A stretch of 64,000 nt of DNA from Microbacterium endophyticum. Its GTDB lineage: Bacteria > Actinomycetota > Actinomycetes > Actinomycetales > Microbacteriaceae. Below, one piece after another: positions 46,627 through 55,084 of this stretch. How positions within the stretch are numbered: the first letter of the stretch is position 1; the number at the start of each line of letters is the position of its first letter. A program made the translations under genes and the position numbers. Location: the NCBI RefSeq assembly GCF_011047135.1, contig NZ_CP049255.1:496001-560000 (forward strand), written 5' to 3'. The notes beneath the pieces were generated by a model, which was given only the letters and a program-made list of their open reading frames with translations, made no database searches and was not told the origin of the DNA.

Positions 46627-47576
46627 TTCGATACGCGCTGACGCGGTTGGCCCTGCTTTTGCTGGGCCTGCTCGTTGCCAGCGTGCTTATTTTCTTCTCA
46701 TTGCGGGTGCTGCCCGGCGATATTGCGCAGGTAATCGCGGGCAGTACCGGTAGTCCCGAGCAGGTGGCGGCCCTCCGCGAACGCCTCGGACTCGACGCAC
46801 CGCTATGGGCGCAGTACGGCGACTGGTTAGCTGGCGTCTTGCGAGGAGACCTCGGTACGTCCTTGATCACGGGCACACCGGTTACTACCGAACTGGCACA
46901 AAAGGCTCAGGTGACTGTTCCGCTCGGCATCATGGCGTTGTTGGTTGCGCTGGTCGTGAGCGTGCCATTGGGTGTCGCCTCCGCGATGCGCCGCGGCAAA
47001 CCAGTGGGAACAGGTTTGAGCGTGGGAGCCCAGTTTTTCGCAGCGGTACCAGTCGTCTGGGCCGGGATGATGCTCGTCGTCGTTTTTGCTGTCTGGCTCG
47101 GCTGGCTGCCAGCACAGGGTTTTCCTCGGAACGGCTGGTCTGACCCCGGTGCAGCATTCCGCTCTCTCGTGCTCCCCGCACTGACGATCGGGGTTGTCGA
47201 AGGAGCAATGCTTCTGCGCTTCGTGAGGTCAGCAACGATTCAAGCAAGCGACCAGGACTACGTGCGTACCGCGGCCGCGAAAGGACTCACTCGCAATCAG
47301 GCTCTCATTCGGCACGGGCTACCCAACGTGGGACTGTCCATCGTGACGGTTCTTGGTCTACAGATTGCCGGAATCATTGTTGGCGCGGTCGTCGTCGAGC
47401 AACTCTTCTCGCTACCCGGAATCGGACGGATGCTGGTGGAAGACGTGGGAAGGCGCGATCTACCCAAAGTGCAGGGAGAACTGCTGGCTCTCACGGGGTT
47501 TGTCTTGATCATCGGATTCATCGTGGACCTCGTCCACCGCGCACTCGATCCGCGACAGCGGGGAGACTCCGCGTGA
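46623..47576 (+). CDS. Peptide ABC transporter permease (DppB/OppB-like)
   Basis: A 317-residue permease with about six membrane helices. The N-terminal RLALLLLGLLVASVLIFFSLR and PGD motif and the loop VRTAAAKGLTRNQALIRHGLPN (EAA loop contacting the ATPase) are typical. GTG 46623 overlaps the binding-protein stop by four bases (GTGA). It pairs with the following permease. Confidence 0.94.
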   Translation: MIRYALTRLALLLLGLLVASVLIFFSLRVLPGDIAQVIAGSTGSPEQVAALRERLGLDAPLWAQYGDWLAGVLRGDLGTSLITGTPVTTELAQKAQVTVPLGIMALLVALVVSVPLGVASAMRRGKPVGTGLSVGAQFFAAVPVVWAGMMLVVVFAVWLGWLPAQGFPRNGWSDPGAAFRSLVLPALTIGVVEGAMLLRFVRSATIQASDQDYVRTAAAKGLTRNQALIRHGLPNVGLSIVTVLGLQIAGIIVGAVVVEQLFSLPGIGRMLVEDVGRRDLPKVQGELLALTGFVLIIGFIVDLVHRALDPRQRGDSA

Positions 47577-48478
47577 AAGTGAAAAGCACCAGATCGTCTC
47601 GTAGCTGGATCGCACGCCTTTGGGCGCTATCGACCGGGAAGTTCGGGCTCGTCGTTGCGGCCGTGGTGACGGTCACCGCAATCACCGCGAGCTTCTGGAC
47701 ACCGTTTGACCCGCAAAACGTCGACATTGCCGTGCGATGGACGTCGCCGTCATGGCCGCATGTATTCGGCACCGATGGCACCGGCCGCGATATCTTCAGC
47801 CTCATCATGGCGGGTTCGCGAACGACGGTATTTGTGGCCGTCGGTGCCGGCGTCATTGCGACGGTCCTCGGCCTTGCACTCGCCGCTGCGGGCGCGTTGA
47901 CTCCGCGCGTGATTCGGGAGACCGTCGCAGTGTTCGTCGACATCCTTATCGCTTTCCCCGTACTCCTCATCGCCATGATGATTTCGGCGGTGTGGGGCGG
48001 GTCGCTCTGGGTAGTCATCTGGGCCGTTGGAATCGGCTTCGGCGTCAACATCGCTCGTGTGACACGACCCGAGCTTCGGCGGGTGCTGCAGAGCGACTTC
48101 GTTATTGCCGGACGCGCCTCAGGTCTCACGCCCTTCCAGAATCTGGCGCGACACCTTCTCCCGAACGTCGCTCCGGTATTCATCGTGCAACTGTCGTGGG
48201 CAATGGCCGTCGCAGTTCTTGCGGAAGCCGGGCTGTCGTACCTCGGATTCGGTGCGCCGGTGACCGAACCCAGCTGGGGTTTGTTGCTTTCGGAGTTGCA
48301 GCAGTACATCTCGGTGCAGCCGCTCGTCGTCATCTGGCCGGGACTCGCCATCACTGTCACAGTTCTCGGACTAAACCTCCTCGGGGATGGTCTTCGAGAG
48401 GCAACAGATCCAACCCTTCGTCGTTCGACTGCGCGGCGACCCACTGCCGAGGTTCACGAGCCGGAGGTGGTCGCGTGA
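47573..48478 (+). CDS. Peptide ABC transporter permease (DppC/OppC-like)
   Basis: A 301-residue permease, second partner of the heterodimer. An N-terminal helix and FGTDGTGRDIFSLIMAGSRT precede the permease core; the EAA loop is IAGRASGLTPFQNLARHLLPN. A GTG start at 47573 overlaps the previous stop by four bases. The following ATPase overlaps its stop in the same way. Confidence 0.94.
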   Translation: MKVKSTRSSRSWIARLWALSTGKFGLVVAAVVTVTAITASFWTPFDPQNVDIAVRWTSPSWPHVFGTDGTGRDIFSLIMAGSRTTVFVAVGAGVIATVLGLALAAAGALTPRVIRETVAVFVDILIAFPVLLIAMMISAVWGGSLWVVIWAVGIGFGVNIARVTRPELRRVLQSDFVIAGRASGLTPFQNLARHLLPNVAPVFIVQLSWAMAVAVLAEAGLSYLGFGAPVTEPSWGLLLSELQQYISVQPLVVIWPGLAITVTVLGLNLLGDGLREATDPTLRRSTARRPTAEVHEPEVVA

Positions 48479-49278
48479 GCCTCGAAGTGAAGGATCTCAC
48501 CATCGATATTGACGGCGTCCGCGCCGTCGACGGCATTACGTTCTCCGTCGAAGACGGCGCCCGAGTGGGGATCATCGGAGAATCCGGCTCCGGCAAGTCG
48601 CTCACAGCGCTTGCGATCACGGGGCTCCTGCCAGAGGGTGCGGTCGCAACTGGCAGCGTGCGCTGGAATGGCCGTGAACTCCTGAACATTCCTGACCGGG
48701 AGATCGCGGAAATACGCGGCGATGAGATCGGGGTTGTTTTCCAAGAACCGCAGACGGCTCTGAACCCCATCAGGACGGTGGGGCGCCAAATCGCTGAATC
48801 AATCAATATTCATGAGCGGCTAACGAAGCCCGAGCTCAACCGCCGAGCGATAGCTGAAGCCGCGAGAGTGCGTTTGCCGAGCCCGGACAGCATCGTCAAA
48901 CGCTTCCCGCATCAGCTCTCGGGTGGTCAGCGTCAGCGCGTTGCAATCGCCATCGCACTCGCGGCGGGCCCCCGCCTCCTCATCGCCGACGAGCCGACAA
49001 CGGCCCTCGATGTCACCATCCAAGCGGAAGTTCTCGCTCTGCTCGATGATCTCGTCTCCCACGACGGCATGTCGCTCATCTTCATCACTCACGACCTTGC
49101 AGTGCTGTCGCAGGTCGCGAGCCGTGGAGTCGTACTCGCCGATGGAAAAATCGTCGAGCAGGCCGCCGTCGCCGATCTCTTGACGAAACCTCAGTCCGCT
49201 GTCGCCAAGGGGCTTCTGCGCGACGCGACAGCAACGGTGTGGCGCCCGGCCCGCGCGAGCGGAGCGGCCGATGACTGA
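48475..49278 (+). CDS. Peptide ABC transporter ATPase (DppD/OppD-like)
   Basis: A 267-residue ATPase: Walker A GESGSGKS, Q-loop FQEPQTALNP, signature LSGGQRQR, Walker B LLIADEPTTALD and the H-loop ITHD. GTG 48475 overlaps the permease stop; the longer open frame upstream is a shadow of the permease. It lacks the usual C-terminal oligopeptide (OppD_C) cysteine cluster and ends shortly after QSAVAKGLLRDATATVWRP. Confidence 0.93.
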   Translation: MSLEVKDLTIDIDGVRAVDGITFSVEDGARVGIIGESGSGKSLTALAITGLLPEGAVATGSVRWNGRELLNIPDREIAEIRGDEIGVVFQEPQTALNPIRTVGRQIAESINIHERLTKPELNRRAIAEAARVRLPSPDSIVKRFPHQLSGGQRQRVAIAIALAAGPRLLIADEPTTALDVTIQAEVLALLDDLVSHDGMSLIFITHDLAVLSQVASRGVVLADGKIVEQAAVADLLTKPQSAVAKGLLRDATATVWRPARASGAADD

Positions 49279-50077
49279 GACGCCACTCCTTCGCGCACGC
49301 GGTCTGACACGCACTCACGGCAATGTGCGCCCATCTCTGTTCTCTCGCCGCCCTCTCACGACAGCTCTCGACGATGTCGATGTGACGGTGCGCGAGGGAA
49401 CGGCAACCGGCGTCATCGGCGAGTCCGGTGCGGGAAAGTCGACGCTCGTGCGCCTACTCCTCGCGCTCGATGTGCCGAGTGCCGGTGTCATTGAATTTAA
49501 CGGTCAGGTTGTCGACGCTCGCGCATCGGCGCGACGGCTGCACTGGCTTCGCCGGCAGACGGGAATCGTCTTCCAGGATCCGTACGCCTCACTCGATCCG
49601 CGGATGAGCGTCGGACGCATCGTAGGAGAGCCACTCTGGGCTCTCGACATCGATGGAGATCGTCGCGGCAGGGTGCGGGAGGTTCTGAGGAGCGTTGGCT
49701 TGGATGCCGCGGCCGCTGACCGCTTCCCGCACGAGTTCTCAGGGGGTCAGCGCCAGCGCATTGCTCTCGCTCGCGCGATCGTGCACCGTCCTCGCCTTCT
49801 TGTCGGCGACGAGCCGCTCTCGGCCCTCGACGTCACAGTCCGGGCTCAGATTCTGGACGTGCTCAGCGAACTTCGCAGCGAGGGTCTGACGATCATGCTG
49901 GTTTCGCATGATATCGGTGTCGTCCAGAATCTGTGCGACGAGGTCCTCGTGATGAAAGATGGCCGCGTCGTCGAGGAGGGACCGACCGAAAAGGTTCTCT
50001 TGCAACCGCAAGCGGTGTACACGCGCCAGCTGCTCGCATCCATTCCCGTGATCGGGCCCAGAGCCACCGAGACGTAA
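49271..50077 (+). CDS. Peptide ABC transporter ATPase (DppF/OppF-like)
   Basis: A 268-residue ATPase partner of the previous one: Walker [21 protein letters not shown], signature FSGGQRQR and Walker [13 protein letters not shown]. It overlaps the preceding gene by 8 bases and ends the importer operon. A GNAT gene converges 6 bases later. Confidence 0.93.
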   Translation: MTETPLLRARGLTRTHGNVRPSLFSRRPLTTALDDVDVTVREGTATGVIGESGAGKSTLVRLLLALDVPSAGVIEFNGQVVDARASARRLHWLRRQTGIVFQDPYASLDPRMSVGRIVGEPLWALDIDGDRRGRVREVLRSVGLDAAAADRFPHEFSGGQRQRIALARAIVHRPRLLVGDEPLSALDVTVRAQILDVLSELRSEGLTIMLVSHDIGVVQNLCDEVLVMKDGRVVEEGPTEKVLLQPQAVYTRQLLASIPVIGPRATET

Positions 50078-50083
50078 ACCGCG

Positions 50084-50701
50084 TCAACGGCTGAAGAGGC
50101 TCCGTTTTTTCTTCTTTTTCGGCTGCAATGACTTTTGCAGGTAGATGGTCCCGAGCCAGCGCCCAAACTTGAACCCGACGCGCCCCATGCGCCCCACTTC
50201 GACGAAGCCCAGCCGTTCGTGCAGGGCGATTGATCCTTCGGCGCCCTTGTCGCTGATGACCGCAACGAGTTCGCGAATCCCAAGATCTTCGCACGCAACG
50301 ATAAGGGCTTCCAGAAGAGCTCGCCCGAGGCCTTTACCTGTGGCGCTCGGACCGAGATAGATCGAGTTCTCGACTGTGTATCGAAAGGCTGATTTGCCCG
50401 CCCACGGGCTCACGAGCGCATAGCCCAGCACCTGCCCGCGCGGGGATTGCGCAACGATGAACGGCAGGTTGAGCTTTTGAATGTGGTCAAACTTCGCTCG
50501 CCACTGCGCAATACTCCAGCGCTTCTCGTCGAACGTGACTACCGAGTTCGTGACGTAGTAGTTGTAGATCTCACGAATGTCGGGGATGTCGGACACTTGA
50601 GCAGGACGGATCGTGTACTCGAACGGGCCCTCACTCGCGGGGCGTGGTCTGAGGTGACGCGGCAGTCGTCGACGACTCTTGTCGTATTCCTCCTCGAGCA
50701 T
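50084..50701 (-). CDS. GNAT acetyltransferase, phosphinothricin/methionine-sulfoximine type
   Basis: A 205-residue enzyme. EYTIRPAQVSDIPDIREIYNYYV with SVVTFDE is the start expected for PAT/MddA-type acetyltransferases. The acetyl-CoA loop is GPSATGKGLGRALL. LHERLGFVEVGRMGRVGFKFGRW closes the fold, followed by a Lys-rich tail. Members acetylate phosphinothricin or methionine sulfoximine; the actual substrate here is not established. Confidence 0.87.
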   Translation of the reverse strand: MLEEEYDKSRRRLPRHLRPRPASEGPFEYTIRPAQVSDIPDIREIYNYYVTNSVVTFDEKRWSIAQWRAKFDHIQKLNLPFIVAQSPRGQVLGYALVSPWAGKSAFRYTVENSIYLGPSATGKGLGRALLEALIVACEDLGIRELVAVISDKGAEGSIALHERLGFVEVGRMGRVGFKFGRWLGTIYLQKSLQPKKKKKRSLFSR

Positions 50702-50732
50702 TGCTCTAGCCTACGCGCGAGAAGTAGTCAGG

Positions 50733-51425
50733 TCACTCTGGAATGTTCCAGTCGACGGGGCTCGCGCCCTGGGTTTCAAGCATTGCGTTCGCCCGTGAAA
50801 ACGGCCGTGAACCAAAAAAACCTCGCCGGGCCGACAGCGGCGATGGATGAGGGGATTCGATGGTCGCGGTCGCCCCGAGCAGAGCTTTGGCACTTGAGGC
50901 ATCCTTGCCCCACAGGATCGCAACGAGCGGTTGTTCGCGAGCCGCTAACACGCTGATGGCGTGAGCTGTGACCTTCTCCCACCCCCACCCGCGGTGGGAT
51001 GCCGGCTCCCCCGGCGCCACGGTGAGCACCCTGTTGAGCAGCATGACCCCCTGGTCGCTCCACGACGACAGGTCGCCGTGGACGGCGGGTGCGATACCGA
51101 GGTCGCTCTCACGCTCTTTGTAAATATTTCCGAGGCTCCGCGGAAGCGGGCGAACGTGCTTATCCACAGCAAACGAGAGTCCGATGGGGTGGCCCGGAGT
51201 GGGGTACGGGTCTTGACCGACGATCAGAACTTTAACGTCCTCGAGCGGACGAGCGAACACGCGTAAAACATTCTCGCCGCTCGGGAGAAAGGGAGTTCCC
51301 GCGCGTGCTTGGGCCCGCAACCGCTCACCGAGCGCGGCAATGTCGTCCGCAACCGGAGTAAGAGCGTCAGCCCACCCCGGGTCCATACTTCCGGATGCCG
51401 CCAGCTCAGCGAGGGTTCTTGGCAT
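50733..51425 (-). CDS. ung: Uracil-DNA glycosylase
   Basis: Removes uracil from DNA at the start of base excision repair. The 230-residue family-1 enzyme has [17 protein letters not shown] (catalytic Asp and water-activating loop) and [20 protein letters not shown] (minor-groove loop). It lies 9 bases downstream of the phosphoribosyltransferase gene on the same strand. Confidence 0.96.
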   Translation of the reverse strand: MPRTLAELAASGSMDPGWADALTPVADDIAALGERLRAQARAGTPFLPSGENVLRVFARPLEDVKVLIVGQDPYPTPGHPIGLSFAVDKHVRPLPRSLGNIYKERESDLGIAPAVHGDLSSWSDQGVMLLNRVLTVAPGEPASHRGWGWEKVTAHAISVLAAREQPLVAILWGKDASSAKALLGATATIESPHPSPLSARRGFFGSRPFSRANAMLETQGASPVDWNIPE

Positions 51426-51434
51426 CAGCGGCGG

Positions 51435-51944
51435 TTAGGCACTACCCGCGAGGCCGGCGTCTTCTTCAATAACACTGCCCTGCCACGACCACGGAAAATC
51501 AATCCAGAGATCGGTGTTCTTCCAGCTGTAGTCAGGCTGAATGATCGTGGTCGGCTTCGTATAGATCACAGCGGAGCGGACGATAGCGCCCTGCTCCGAA
51601 AGCAAGCGGACGGCAAGATCGAGCGTGCGGCCGCTATCCGCGACATCGTCGACGAGAAGGACACGCCGACCCTTGAGGTACGTCATGTCGAGTTCGGGCG
51701 GAAGAAGGGCGGGAGCGTCGAGAACGGTTCCGATCCCGGTGTAGAACTCGACGTTGATCGCGCCGCAGTTCTTTATGCCAAGCCCGTAAGAGATGGAGCC
51801 AGCAGGAAGAAGCCCACCGCGGGCAATTGCGACCACCACTTCAGGTACGAAGTCGTCGGCAAGAATGTCGCGTGCGATATCCCGCGATGCCGCCCCGAAC
51901 CCGTCCCAGGTGAGATGCTCTCGCTCGCCGGTTGCTTCGCCCAT
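51435..51944 (-). CDS. Phosphoribosyltransferase
   Basis: A 169-residue type I PRTase. The PRPP-binding loop is RRVLLVDDVADSGRTL and PEVVVAIARGGLLPAG forms the N-terminal strand. It resembles Gpt/xanthine-type or hypoxanthine-type salvage enzymes, but the base specificity is not readable. It overlaps the region upstream of the divergent MFS gene only outside that gene's chosen start. ung follows on the same strand. Confidence 0.88.
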   Translation of the reverse strand: MGEATGEREHLTWDGFGAASRDIARDILADDFVPEVVVAIARGGLLPAGSISYGLGIKNCGAINVEFYTGIGTVLDAPALLPPELDMTYLKGRRVLLVDDVADSGRTLDLAVRLLSEQGAIVRSAVIYTKPTTIIQPDYSWKNTDLWIDFPWSWQGSVIEEDAGLAGSA

Positions 51945-52027
51945 CGTGTGTTCCTCTCTTGAGCGACACCACTGCCGCCCGCTCCAGCCTAGAGCGCGTC
52001 AGCGCGCCTCCGGTGTACTCTCACCGC

Positions 52028-53500
52028 ATGCGCCCCGAAAGCACGGTGTCCGCCGCTCGACTCACGTCGCCTCTTGGCATCACAGCATCACTCATCGGCT
52101 GGTTTGTCCTGGTCGAGCTCGTGAGTGGAATCCTGCAGGGGTACTACGTGCCGCTGTTCAGTGACATCGTCGCGCATTTAGGAGTCCATGACTCTGACGT
52201 CAACTGGTTCGAGGCAGCTCAGCTGCTGCTCTCCGCGCTAGTGGTGCCAGTTCTCGCCAAACTCGGCGACATGTACGGGCACAAGAAGATTCTTCTAATC
52301 GCCGCGATTTTGACCGCCGGGGCAAGTTGGTGGCTCGCTTTCGCTGGCTCGTTTTGGAGTTTTCTCATCGCGTGGGCGCTTCAAGGCTTTTACGTCGTGT
52401 GGCTGCCCCTCGAAGTAGCCCTCATTTTCGAGCGCGGGCGCCGCCAAAATCGAGGGGTGTCGACGACCCGTCGGGCGGCCGGCCTCCTCGTCGTGGGTTT
52501 GCAGGCCGGAGCGATCATCGGCGCGCTCGCGGCCGGTCGTATCTTCGCCGCGACAAACGAAAACCTGCCGCTTACCCTCGTCGCGCCTGCCATCGCTGTG
52601 AGTCTCGTTGCCGTCGTGATCTGGATTGGCGTTCCCGAATCGGAGCCGGTGCGCGGGCGTCGACTCGACACGGGTGGCTTCGTCATCCTGGCGTTCGCTC
52701 TGCTGCTCGTCACGAGTGCGCTCACCTTCCTGCGGCTCAACGGACCGGGTTTCGTCTGGACCTGGATTCTCCTCGCCGCCGGAGTCGCTGCATTCTGGTG
52801 GTTCGTGCGGTTTGAGCTTCGGCAAAGCGATCCCGCAATCGATATCCGTGTCCTCAAGCGACCAGAGATGTGGCCGGTCCAGGCGACAGCGGCATTGATA
52901 GGAATCAGCCTGCTGGGTGCGCAGGGGCCCCTGTCGACGTATGCGGGCACCGACACCTCCCTGGGCTACGGCCTGGGCTTGGACGCCACTTCACGCTCGA
53001 ACATCATCGGCGTGTATCTGATCTCTCTCATCGTCGGCGCAATCATTTTCGCGGTGCTCTCTCAACGAGGCAATCCGCGGGTGATCCTCATCGGGGCGTC
53101 CGCGCTCGTCGGCATCGGCTACACGCTCTTTCTGCCGTTTCATCTCGAGTTGTGGCAGGTTCTGTGCAATCTCTCTATCGCGGGCCTCGGCTCAGGCGCG
53201 CTCGTCGGAGCACTGCCCGCGGCTGCCGCTGCAGCCGCGCCGCGTGGTCAAACCGGAATATCGTCTGCTCTCACGAACACGACGAAAACGATCGGTGGCA
53301 CATTTGCGTCAGCGATCTTCGGCGTCGTGCTCGCAGCAGGTGCCGGCACGCTTCTGAGCGAGACAGCGGCATCCCTCGGTGGCTACCTCGCGGTGTGGAG
53401 TATCTGCGCGGCCGGTGGTTTCGTTGCGGCGGTACTTCTGTTTTTCGTGCCGAAGGTCGCGTTCTCGGACGCGCAACCTGCCGCGAACGCAACTATCTAG
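52028..53500 (+). CDS. MFS transporter
   Basis: A 490-residue carrier with about 12-14 membrane segments. LAKLGDMYGHKKIL is the A-motif loop and a paired segment recurs in the C-half. Its substrate is unknown. ATG 52028 is preferred since TACTCT stands 6 bases upstream (probable leaderless mRNA) and the 32 residues of the longer frame from 51932 are not hydrophobic and lie opposite the previous gene. A lipoprotein gene follows 38 bases later. Confidence 0.87.
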   Translation: MRPESTVSAARLTSPLGITASLIGWFVLVELVSGILQGYYVPLFSDIVAHLGVHDSDVNWFEAAQLLLSALVVPVLAKLGDMYGHKKILLIAAILTAGASWWLAFAGSFWSFLIAWALQGFYVVWLPLEVALIFERGRRQNRGVSTTRRAAGLLVVGLQAGAIIGALAAGRIFAATNENLPLTLVAPAIAVSLVAVVIWIGVPESEPVRGRRLDTGGFVILAFALLLVTSALTFLRLNGPGFVWTWILLAAGVAAFWWFVRFELRQSDPAIDIRVLKRPEMWPVQATAALIGISLLGAQGPLSTYAGTDTSLGYGLGLDATSRSNIIGVYLISLIVGAIIFAVLSQRGNPRVILIGASALVGIGYTLFLPFHLELWQVLCNLSIAGLGSGALVGALPAAAAAAAPRGQTGISSALTNTTKTIGGTFASAIFGVVLAAGAGTLLSETAASLGGYLAVWSICAAGGFVAAVLLFFVPKVAFSDAQPAANATI

Positions 53501-53538
53501 CCGTTCTCAGAAATAGCGTGCACGTTACACTCCGTCAC

Positions 53539-54165
53539 ATGCGTCTACGAACACTCGCACTCACACTGCTTGCCGCCACGCTCGCGCTCTCGGGATGCGC
53601 CTCGTCGACCACACCCGCAGCCACCGAAACGCCCTCCACGGCGCCGAATACGGCCTCTTCCGCGCCGGTTGCTGCAGCTCTCGTGGTGTCACTCACCGAC
53701 ATCGAGGTGCAGGCCGCCGATGGTTCAACCATCAGCAGCACGCCGCTCAGCGACGGGATCGGCACGCTGGATTTCTTGACCGGCGTATTTGGCGCTGAGC
53801 CCAGCGCTGAAGAGAGTGAACTGGGCTATCCCACAACGACGTATGCCTGGGGTGATGTCAGCATCGTCGTTGTGGATGACGGCCCAGCAAGCGTCTCGTT
53901 TGCAACCGACTCCGCCGATGGGCTCTCGCTCGCGACCACGGGCGGCGTACATGTTGGCTCGTCCGTCGCCGAAGCACAGGCGGCCGGGGCGCTGTTCCCC
54001 GACTCCGGACTCACTGACGTCATGCGCCTCGACATCACCGAGGCCCCCGGCACCACATCCCTTGAAAACGATGGAGCAACAGGAATCGACTTCATCATGC
54101 TCGTGATCGAGAACGATGTGGTTGCCCGCATAAGCAGCCCGAGCAACGACTACGGCGATCTGTAA
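53539..54165 (+). CDS. Lipoprotein of unknown function
   Basis: A 208-residue protein with a signal (RTLALTLLAATLALSGC) and the lipobox LSGC, then a Thr/Ser/Pro/Ala linker (SSTTPAATETPST) and a mostly beta-strand domain with no family I recognise. TACACT lies 7 bases before ATG 53539 and no ribosome site is seen, suggesting a leaderless mRNA. It is independent of the MFS gene and convergent with the SDR gene (6-base gap). Confidence 0.8.
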   Translation: MRLRTLALTLLAATLALSGCASSTTPAATETPSTAPNTASSAPVAAALVVSLTDIEVQAADGSTISSTPLSDGIGTLDFLTGVFGAEPSAEESELGYPTTTYAWGDVSIVVVDDGPASVSFATDSADGLSLATTGGVHVGSSVAEAQAAGALFPDSGLTDVMRLDITEAPGTTSLENDGATGIDFIMLVIENDVVARISSPSNDYGDL

Positions 54166-54171
54166 CCGCGC

Positions 54172-54954
54172 CTAGCCCTCGTCACGCACGTGCAGTGGGC
54201 CACGTGAGAGCACGTGCTGTGCAGACTGCGCGACGGGGCGCATCATCACAAGATCCAGGTTCACATGACCCGGAGCATCCGCAGCGTAGGCGATGACGTC
54301 TGCGACATCGCGTGCCGTCAGCGGGTTCTCGACGCCGTCGTAGACCGATGCTGCCGCGTCGCTGTTTCCGCGGAGCCTGTTGAGACTGAACTCTTCGGTG
54401 AACACCATTCCGGGTGCGATTTCAACGACCCGCAGCGGTTCGCCGTTGAGTTCTAGTCGCAGAGCGTTGACGAGCATCTTCTCCGCGGCTTTTGCCGCGT
54501 TGTATCCGCCACCACCCTGGTAAGCGACATGTGCCGCAGTCGATGTCACGAACATCAAGTCAGCGTGGCCATCGGATGCCGCAGCCGTGCGCAGTTGCGG
54601 CAGCAGCGTTTTCACCAATCGCTGCGCCGAAAGCACGTTGACGTCGTACATCCACTGCCAGTCGTCAACTGAGCCCTCCGCGACCACATCTGTGCCGCGA
54701 GCGCCACCAGCGACGTGGACGAGGGCGTGCACTGGCCCGGTTTCGGCGAGCCACGCGGCGAGCGCGTCGATGTCGGTCTGCGATGTCAGGTCCGCAGCGA
54801 AAGCAACAGCTCCGGTTTCCTGTTCCAATTCCGCGAGGCGATCGGCACGCCGGGCAACTGCCACGACCTCCCAGCCCCGTTCACGCAAAATCGCAGCACT
54901 CGCACGACCAATTCCCGAGCTCGCTCCTGTTACAACTGCACGCTTCGTCACCAT
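54172..54954 (-). CDS. Short-chain dehydrogenase/reductase
   Basis: A 260-residue classical SDR: TGASSGIGRASA nucleotide loop, VHVAGGARG segment and the catalytic Ser (TSTAAH) with Tyr-x3-Lys (YNAAK). RRADR after the second strand suggests NADP(H). Its relatives reduce 3-hydroxy acids or sugars; the substrate is open. It is divergent from metY. Confidence 0.9.
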   Translation of the reverse strand: MVTKRAVVTGASSGIGRASAAILRERGWEVVAVARRADRLAELEQETGAVAFAADLTSQTDIDALAAWLAETGPVHALVHVAGGARGTDVVAEGSVDDWQWMYDVNVLSAQRLVKTLLPQLRTAAASDGHADLMFVTSTAAHVAYQGGGGYNAAKAAEKMLVNALRLELNGEPLRVVEIAPGMVFTEEFSLNRLRGNSDAAASVYDGVENPLTARDVADVIAYAADAPGHVNLDLVMMRPVAQSAQHVLSRGPLHVRDEG

Positions 54955-54976
54955 AAGAGCAACGCTACCCCTCCTG

Positions 54977-54988
54977 TGTTACGTAACA
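54977..54988. promoter_or_regulatory. Palindrome TGTTACGTAACA upstream of metY
   Basis: A perfect 12-bp palindrome in the gap between the SDR and metY genes, before a possible promoter (TTGTTG 55000-55005, TATTGT 55023-55028, 17-base spacer). A near copy precedes metX. It is probably a regulator site for methionine synthesis; the protein is unknown. Confidence 0.6.
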
Positions 54989-54999
54989 TTTCCCTCTCG

Positions 55000-55028
55000 T
55001 TGTTGACAACGCGAAGCGTCCGTATTGT
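55000..55028 (+). promoter_or_regulatory. metY promoter candidate
   Basis: TTGTTG (55000-55005) and TATTGT (55023-55028) are separated by 17 bases. The expected mRNA start is near 55035, giving a leader of about 50 bases before ATG 55085. The palindrome at 54977 lies just upstream of the -35 box. Confidence 0.45.
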
Positions 55029-55084
55029 CGTTTTTGGCCGCGACGCCCGCCGTGTGCCGATCGACAGACTTCAGGAGTCAGATC

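Noticed and set aside
47737..48474. A long open frame extending the first ABC ATPase upstream
   Set aside because: It is Arg/His-rich and overlaps the second permease completely in another frame. The ATPase fold begins at GTG 48475, which overlaps the permease stop.
54955..55084. SAM or other methionine riboswitch before metY
   Set aside because: The leader is only about 50 bases by the best promoter, and no characteristic multi-stem pattern was seen. A palindromic protein site explains the region better.
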